Shown piece by piece: positions 59,901-64,000 of a stretch of DNA of 64,000 nucleotides; positions within the stretch are counted from its first letter, which is position 1; every line of letters begins with the position of its first letter. The notes under the pieces are model-generated. The model had not been told where the DNA came from, made no database searches, and saw nothing but the letters and a program-made list of their open reading frames with translations. The translations under genes were made by a program, and so were the position numbers. Source of the stretch: Collinsella sp. (lineage in GTDB: Bacteria > Actinomycetota > Coriobacteriia > Coriobacteriales > Coriobacteriaceae); assembly GCA_018368345.1 (NCBI GenBank), contig JAGZEK010000008.1, positions 120,510 to 184,509 of the forward strand, read 5' to 3'.

Positions 59901-60997
59901 GCCATGTCGCGGCCGGTCAGGACCTTGGTCGCGGCGATCTTGTCGGTGACGCTAAATTCGCCGGGGTTCGGCTTGTAGGAATTCTTGAACTCAGCAGTCG
60001 TGGCATCCTTCAGCTCGTGCTTCGCCTCGAGCTTGCCCTTGCCGTTATCGGTGATCGTGGTCACGACGGTATAGGTCTTGTCGTCGTAGGTGATGCCGTT
60101 GCCTTCGGCACCCTTAACCTCGCGCAGGATATAGGTATGCTCGCCAGGCTTATCGTAGGTGATTTTGTCCATGACGATCTTGCCGTCGGCATCGTTCTTG
60201 CCGGTGACGACGACATCGTTACCCTCGACGAGCTCGAAGGAGAACTCGCCGTCCTTGGTGATCTGGTCGGTGACACTGGAGCTCACGGGAGTCACGTTGT
60301 AGGCGTTCTCGAACGCCGCGGGCTCGTCGCCCTGCAGCTTGTGATCAACCGCAAGCTTGCCATTGCCATCGTCGGTGACGGTAGTCACGATGGTGTACTC
60401 AGCGGTGCTGTAGGTAATACCGTTGTCGGCGTCGCCCTTGACCTCACGCAGCGCGTAGGTGTGCGTTCCGGCCTTGTCGTACTTCACGGTGCTCATCTTG
60501 ATGTTGCCGTCGGCATCGTTGGTGCCGGTGGCGACGACCTTGGCGCCCTCGCCCTCGACGAGCTCGAAGGAGAACTCGCCGTCCTTGAGATCGCGGCCGG
60601 TCAGGGACTTGGTCGCGATGATCTGGTCGGTGACGCTGGACTCGTTCGGGGCTGTATTGTACTTGTTCTCAAAGTGTGCCGGCTCGGTGCCCTCGAGCGT
60701 ATGGGTCACCTTAAGCGTGCCGTCGCCGTTGTCGATGACGCTCGTCTTGATGGTGTAGCTCGTCTTATCGTACGTGATCCCGTTGCTCAGCCCCGCTTCG
60801 TTGGGGAACTTCTCGCGCAGCTTGTAGGTGTGAGTGCCGGGCTTATCGTAAGTGATTTTGTCCATGACGATCTTGCCGTCGGCATCGTTCTTGCCGGTGA
60901 CGACGACATCGTTACCCTCGACGAGCTCGAAGGAGAACTCGCCGTCCTTGGAACTCGGTCTCGCCCGAGATCTTTTCAACGTCAGCCTTAAGCCCAC
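56981..60997 (-). CDS. Pilin-like repeat/LPXTG surface adhesin, C-terminal part of a split gene
   Basis: A 1338-residue frame carrying about ten FctA/Spy0128-type pilin domains of 100-125 residues, each with a G-R-x-x-x-x-G-E-F-x-F start and a later G-T-H-T-Y/E-I strand, of the kind that form Lys-Asn isopeptide bonds. An Asp/Glu/Ala-rich insert lies in the eighth. It ends with the sorting signal LPTTG (about 1306), a hydrophobic helix and RKR. It has no signal peptide; the upstream overlapping frame supplies one, and the first domain here starts in mid-fold at SSKDGEFSF. The two frames are almost certainly one gene interrupted at about 60.95 kb. No sortase gene is in the window. Confidence 0.85.
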   Translation of the reverse strand: MGLRLTLKRSRARPSSKDGEFSFELVEGNDVVVTGKNDADGKIVMDKITYDKPGTHTYKLREKFPNEAGLSNGITYDKTSYTIKTSVIDNGDGTLKVTHTLEGTEPAHFENKYNTAPNESSVTDQIIATKSLTGRDLKDGEFSFELVEGEGAKVVATGTNDADGNIKMSTVKYDKAGTHTYALREVKGDADNGITYSTAEYTIVTTVTDDGNGKLAVDHKLQGDEPAAFENAYNVTPVSSSVTDQITKDGEFSFELVEGNDVVVTGKNDADGKIVMDKITYDKPGEHTYILREVKGAEGNGITYDDKTYTVVTTITDNGKGKLEAKHELKDATTAEFKNSYKPNPGEFSVTDKIAATKVLTGRDMAEGEFSFELVEGEGKDAKVVATGKNAADGKITMSAVKYDKAGTHAYTLREVKGGTTSKGITYSDAKFAIETTITDNGDGTLSAQHVLKNAEAAIFKNTYSVTPLETELDFGLSKAIDGRDWTDGDEFSFTITAPEGAPLPDPATVTVNKKDAKDGIAAIKFGEIRYTAAGTYKYEIRENAGNAAGMTYDGHVATAEVTVTDNGKGVLTANVTKKESGRFTNTYRTELDYAAAGGLKLSKTLSGRPMTEGQFTFTVTPADEASANALGLLPGANTFKSPATAEATVGLIDILAGHEVKFKQADAGKTFKYTVAEKNDGKPGYTYDDAARTVTIAIADDGAGTLTATTTVSGGPEGTHETIYKSGENKVESAVVPFKNSYSASTDKPAQIVATKTLTGRPMVDGEFYFGIAYAGETEAIEGTCVTNVNGQVSFGALHYTTEMLADLVSAKRAIRTDTDAKLAWTINYTAFEFKVIVVDNGDGTLTATPAYDGIQPLFENVYGADAVDAALAGTKKLQAAEGLTPADIAGKFTFTVTADEAGAPMPERATATNDAAGNVDFGKIHFTLDDLNRALGVTTDASGDASSDAEANADEAEVDADASGDETKDESKPEAPAAPRSHTFTYTVTESGSAPGVTNDTNATRKVSYTVTDDRAGHLSVVRNGDDGAAFTFTNTYSVTPTDSVVTDQVKTVKRLTGRDLAAGEFTFELLEDGVTVASGTNDASGNVTLSPIRYEAPGTHTYTLREACPNALGLYKGVTYDGTTYTVVTTVSDNGDGTLTATHKLEGTTESAGFTNKYHAMPTQVSIGAIKVLEGRELKKDEFSFKLVGEDIESTVTNDADGKINFDKFEYDEPGTYVYTISEVKGDEAGMTYDKSVFTATVNVVDDGEGSLKANVAFTKGDKSVEGIVFNNTYKKPETPTPTPDPGTPKTVTNIVKTVKGFLPTTGDQQAAALLMAFVIAMAGVGALVWGIRKR

Positions 60998-63359
60998 CCG
61001 TGGCCTTAACCGTCACGGTCACTTTGAACGTGGCAACGTTATCGCTGTAGGTGATGCCGCCTAGCTCGCCTGCGACCTCGCGGACCTCATAGGTGTACTC
61101 ACCCGGCTTGTTGTAGGTGATCTCGCCGAAACCGATGGCCGTATTGCCATTGCGCACGGTCGCAGTCGTGGACGCAGGCATCGGGGCGTCGTTCTCGGAC
61201 GTCGCGGAGAGTTCAAACTTAAACTCATCGGTAGCCGTCCAATCGCGGCCCTCGAGCACCTTGGTCAGGCCAAAGTCGGCCTTGGTATCCACCGTTGCCG
61301 GCGTTATATCAAAGCTGATCTTGCCGTTATTGCCCAGGTAGGAATTGACATGCGTCGCGGTCGCCTTGGCAGACGTGTTGTTCCACTTGGGGTTGAGCAC
61401 GTCGGTCGCGGTGCGAGTCTTATTGTTCTCCTTGATGGTGTGGAGCTCATCGATAAAGGCCAGGCGTGCGGTTCCCACAGTAAACACCAAGTTACCGTTC
61501 TCATCGGGAACAATCGCGCCGTCGAACTTCGCGGCGTCGCCGCCGATAAATTCGATGACGTCGGTGGCGGGCTTGGCCTCGTCGTTCTCGCCCTGCTCCT
61601 CAAACTCGTCCTTGTAGTAATAGGTAACCTCGCCAGCCAGCGCGGGCCCCTTTGCAGGCTGCGTGCAAGCCTTATCCGTGTAAATGGGCGTCTGCTTCTG
61701 GAAATAGTAATAGCGGTTGGTGTCGGCAGGCTCAAAGGTCGCAACCGTATCGCCCAGCGCGCCGGCAGCCCACTTGTTCGCGTAGAAATTCACGGTCTTG
61801 GCGCCGTCAACGACGGTCGTATTATGCTCGATGTAGTCCTTGAGCCCCGTGACCTTCTCGGGCGTAAACAGGTTGTCGAGCGCAACCTTCTTCACGCTCG
61901 AGGCATACTTCACCTGGATGGGCTTAACGCTGTCGACCGAAAGCTTGCCGTCTACGGTCTTAAAGTGACTCAGCGGAATCAACGACGCGGGAATGCTGAC
62001 CGTTACGATATCGCCCTTCTGGGGATTGTCATCACCGGCACGCTGCACGGTAATGAGCAGGTCTTTTGCCTTGCCATCGAACTCGTACGTATCGGTATTG
62101 GTTTCTTTGTTGAACGTCTTGCTCACCTTGGTAAACGGCGTGCCGTTGATGACGACCTCGGTGAAGCTGTCGACCTGCATAAAGTCGCCCAGCTCATCGG
62201 TAAACGTGATGTAGCCAGACTTGGTCTCGTCGTAGCCCTTGTGGATTTCGGTCGGATAAGGCGGCTCCGACGTAATGGCCTGTGAGATGTCGTCGAAGAC
62301 CTTCTTAAGCTCATCGGCATTGGTCGCTGACTTGTAATAATCGGAGTTTTCCGCGCGCGTACCGAGCTTATCGCTCGTATACGACGTGGCGCCGGGATAG
62401 TTACTCGACACGGCGTGCATGAACTTGTTTACGTCGCTCGTTCCCTTTTTCAAGGGATCGGCAGCGGGATCCGCTCCACTAAAGATACCGATGGTATAAA
62501 CGGTGGCCTTGCTGTCCTTCATATCCTTGGCAAACGTCACGGCAGCGTTGGCGACTTCCGAATCGAAGTTACTTTGCTTTGTTGGCGTACCGTCAGTAAA
62601 GAACACAATAATCTTCTTGGCGTCTTCGCGGCCAGAAGCGATGCCCTTAGCCAGCTCCAGACCATTATCGGCGCGTGTGGCACCGGCAGGATCAATTTTT
62701 TTGATTGTATCCTTAAGAGCCTTCACGTTGCCGCCGGAGCAGTCGGTCAGGTCTTTCATAACCTGTGTGTAATTGTAGGAGTACCCTCCATCATTATACT
62801 TACTGTTGCCGATATTGCTGGACTTCTTGCCCGCAAACTTAACAACGGCAACCTTATGCTGCCTATTGACGCCCTCGATGCTCTCATTTTGTTTTGCGAT
62901 AGTATCGATAAAGCTGTTCGCAGCGTTCTTCAGTGCATCGATACGCTTGGTGGAACCTCCACCGCCCATAGGATCATCCATCGAACCAGAGGCGTCCAGC
63001 ACCATCACGATGTCGAGCGGCGTGGTAACCGTCACGGTTGAATTGGATGTCGAAGACATCGCCGAAAGCGTAGTCAAGAAGTCCGACTCTTCGTTTTCTC
63101 CGGTTGCCATGACCGTCTTGTCGGTCCAGATTCGACCGACGTTTTGAGTCGTCACCTTATTGCCGCTGTGGCCGGCCGCCCAGATTTCCCAGCGTCCGGT
63201 GGTGTCGGGGTCGACGACCGTCGGCCCGCTCACTGTCGGCCCGTCCATTCCCGTACTGGACCTGGCGTTGGCCTCGGGCAGCATGGCGAATGCTGCGGCT
63301 GGCAACACCAGCACTACGGCCAGTATCACCGCCAAGAGACCCCTCGTGTACTTACCCAT
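60912..63359 (-). CDS. VWA-domain surface adhesin, N-terminal part of a split gene
   Basis: An 815-residue frame. A signal peptide (YTRGLLAVILAVVLVLPAAA) is cut near AFA. The von Willebrand A domain (about 115-385) has the metal site DIVMVLDASGSMDDP and later VVKFAGK and FFTDGTPTKQ. A linker with PYPTEIHKGYDETKSGYITF leads to a beta-rich stalk domain and one pilin-type domain (GRDWTATDEFKFEL). After ISGETEF it leaves frame and stops 12 residues later; the next frame continues the repeats. AAGGGAG precedes the ATG. It resembles the tip adhesin of sortase-built pili. Whether the break is real or an assembly error cannot be told here. Confidence 0.87.
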   Translation of the reverse strand: MGKYTRGLLAVILAVVLVLPAAAFAMLPEANARSSTGMDGPTVSGPTVVDPDTTGRWEIWAAGHSGNKVTTQNVGRIWTDKTVMATGENEESDFLTTLSAMSSTSNSTVTVTTPLDIVMVLDASGSMDDPMGGGGSTKRIDALKNAANSFIDTIAKQNESIEGVNRQHKVAVVKFAGKKSSNIGNSKYNDGGYSYNYTQVMKDLTDCSGGNVKALKDTIKKIDPAGATRADNGLELAKGIASGREDAKKIIVFFTDGTPTKQSNFDSEVANAAVTFAKDMKDSKATVYTIGIFSGADPAADPLKKGTSDVNKFMHAVSSNYPGATSYTSDKLGTRAENSDYYKSATNADELKKVFDDISQAITSEPPYPTEIHKGYDETKSGYITFTDELGDFMQVDSFTEVVINGTPFTKVSKTFNKETNTDTYEFDGKAKDLLITVQRAGDDNPQKGDIVTVSIPASLIPLSHFKTVDGKLSVDSVKPIQVKYASSVKKVALDNLFTPEKVTGLKDYIEHNTTVVDGAKTVNFYANKWAAGALGDTVATFEPADTNRYYYFQKQTPIYTDKACTQPAKGPALAGEVTYYYKDEFEEQGENDEAKPATDVIEFIGGDAAKFDGAIVPDENGNLVFTVGTARLAFIDELHTIKENNKTRTATDVLNPKWNNTSAKATATHVNSYLGNNGKISFDITPATVDTKADFGLTKVLEGRDWTATDEFKFELSATSENDAPMPASTTATVRNGNTAIGFGEITYNKPGEYTYEVREVAGELGGITYSDNVATFKVTVTVKATGGLKADVEKISGETEFQGRRVLLRARRG

Positions 63360-63411
63360 CGCGTCTCCCTTCTCGCAGGATTAGACCTTGCATCAGCCTA
63401 AAGTTACGGAA

Positions 63412-63492
63412 TGAGACACAATTAGGGCAGGTGACACACGTTCCAGATTCGGTTTTGCGCATGAGACAAATGTCTCACCAAAGTTGAGACAC
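63412..63492. promoter_or_regulatory. TGAGACA operator cluster upstream of the adhesin gene
   Basis: The perfect 7-nt-arm palindrome TGAGACAAATGTCTCA (63462-63477) is flanked by single TGAGACAC words at 63412-63419 and 63485-63492. They lie 50-135 nt upstream of the adhesin start, so a regulator dimer may bind there. Confidence 0.45.
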
Positions 63493-63529
63493 AGCGTTTT
63501 CGCAGGAAAACGGGTGCGACTCGGAGCCG

Positions 63530-63672
63530 ACGGGCCAAAATGATCCGTTTTCCTCCGTCCCCGGGGGATCAATTGATGGCGCTCGCCACGAAATCGGCCC
63601 ATCTACTACGTTTGACCCGATACCTCCGACCATACCAGCGTTTTACGAAAAACCGCAGGCCATCTACCTGCA
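63530..63672. repeat. Partial copy of the inverted-repeat element (copy 3)
   Basis: The sequence runs parallel to 56625-56770: GATCCGTTTTCCTCCGTCCC, then the CACGAAATCGGCCCATCTAC arm, GCGTTTT, AAAACCGCAGG and TCTACCTGC. It stops before the right half. In the rest of the 63360-63976 gap I see only the operator cluster and no gene. Confidence 0.65.
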
Positions 63673-63976
63673 CTGATAATTGTCCTTGGGGGAAGCGGGC
63701 GCTGCGGGGGCGCGTCAACGGCGCGCGATTTCCGCGTCGCAGCGCTACCCTGATGCCGAACGCCGGGACGATGACCCACTGACCTGCTGACGCCTCTTCG
63801 GCCGTCCTCAAATCCGACCTGTCTCGCCCCGGCTTCCGCGACCCGGAGTCCTGCCATGACCTAATAGGAGCATGAGCGCGGACAATCGGACAAGCCAACT
63901 TGATTGTAGCGCTCCCGTCAGTGCAATGTCTGGGAGGCTCGGGCGCGGAGCAGGCGGCAGACCGAGGGGAGCGAAA

Positions 63977-64000
63977 ATGGAAGGCGAAACGGTCATCGCG
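63977..64000 (+). CDS. Possible start of a gene running off the right edge
   Basis: An ATG at 63977 opens a frame (MEGETVIA) that reaches the window end, with GAGGGGAG 5 nt upstream, a good ribosome site. An in-frame ATG at 63927 is a second candidate start. Only eight codons are visible, so nothing can be said of its product. Confidence 0.3.

Noticed and set aside
56834..60991. 1385-codon + strand ORF opposite the adhesin
   Set aside because: An antisense shadow of the repeat domains; the opposite strand has clear pilin repeats and an LPTTG signal.
63569..63996. Minus-strand ORFs of 62-109 codons near the right edge
   Set aside because: They cross the repeat element and have no ribosome site, domain or likely protein composition.

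Overview
The window is high-GC, gene-dense bacterial chromosome. Together, the split PTS and beta-glucoside genes, the zinc-ribbon/SPFH genes, an NRAMP-type Mg transporter, an LPXTG adhesin and many short palindromic repeats built on GGGGAC/GTCCCC words suggest a gut Coriobacteriia, most likely Collinsella. This is inference from gene content and style; no rRNA or other phylogenetic marker is present. I found no tRNA, rRNA, CRISPR array, transposase or prophage.

Layout. 1-1.5 kb: 3'-part of a DUF1593 nucleoside-hydrolase-like gene. 1.8-6.1 kb (+): DUF4428 zinc ribbon, TFIIB-type zinc ribbon membrane protein, SPFH/zinc-ribbon protein and a lipoprotein, resembling the ydjGHI envelope-stress set of Bacillus. 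6.2-10.2 kb (-): membrane sensor, histidine kinase and LuxR-type regulator in overlapping frames. 10.5-13.6 kb (-): GH1 6-phospho-beta-glucosidase, DUF4867 protein, luxS. 13.7-18.5 kb (-): FucI/AraA-like isomerase, two-subunit transketolase and FGGY kinase, behind a 13-bp perfect inverted-repeat operator. 18.8-25.2 kb: esterase, DUF5060/DUF4038 (apiosidase-like) glycoside hydrolase and lactose/cellobiose-type PTS IIC-IIB-IIA (-), with a divergent LacI regulator. 25.2-30.4 kb (-): a second LacI regulator, then a licT-bglF-bglA type operon with two RAT antiterminator sites in its leader. 30.5-32.5 kb (-): ribokinase and nucleoside hydrolase.

32.7-47.2 kb: an OafA-like acyltransferase; a short inverted-repeat element; an NRAMP-related (probably Mg) transporter translationally linked to an MgtE-like protein; a deacetylase-fold protein lacking its usual metal ligands; PRC-barrel and YtxH proteins; a cyanophycin-synthetase-N-terminal-like protein; a CNNM/CorC-type protein; a TrhA/hemolysin III protein; an alpha/beta hydrolase with paired operators; and a DUF362 ferredoxin-type protein. 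47.4-56.4 kb: a MacB/FtsX-type ABC transporter, an ABC-2 exporter (ATPase plus two permeases), and a divergent histidine kinase/response regulator pair. 57-63.4 kb (-): a large VWA/pilin-repeat/LPXTG adhesin, split by a frameshift inside repeated DNA and flanked by copies of the same repeat element.

The most interesting idea concerns two neighbouring sugar operons. The isomerase, split transketolase and FGGY kinase match the enzyme set of the known non-oxidative D-apiose route. Next door lies an apiosidase-like hydrolase with its own PTS and esterase. Together they could form a PTS-fed pathway for apiosylated plant glycosides, which I do not know to have been described.
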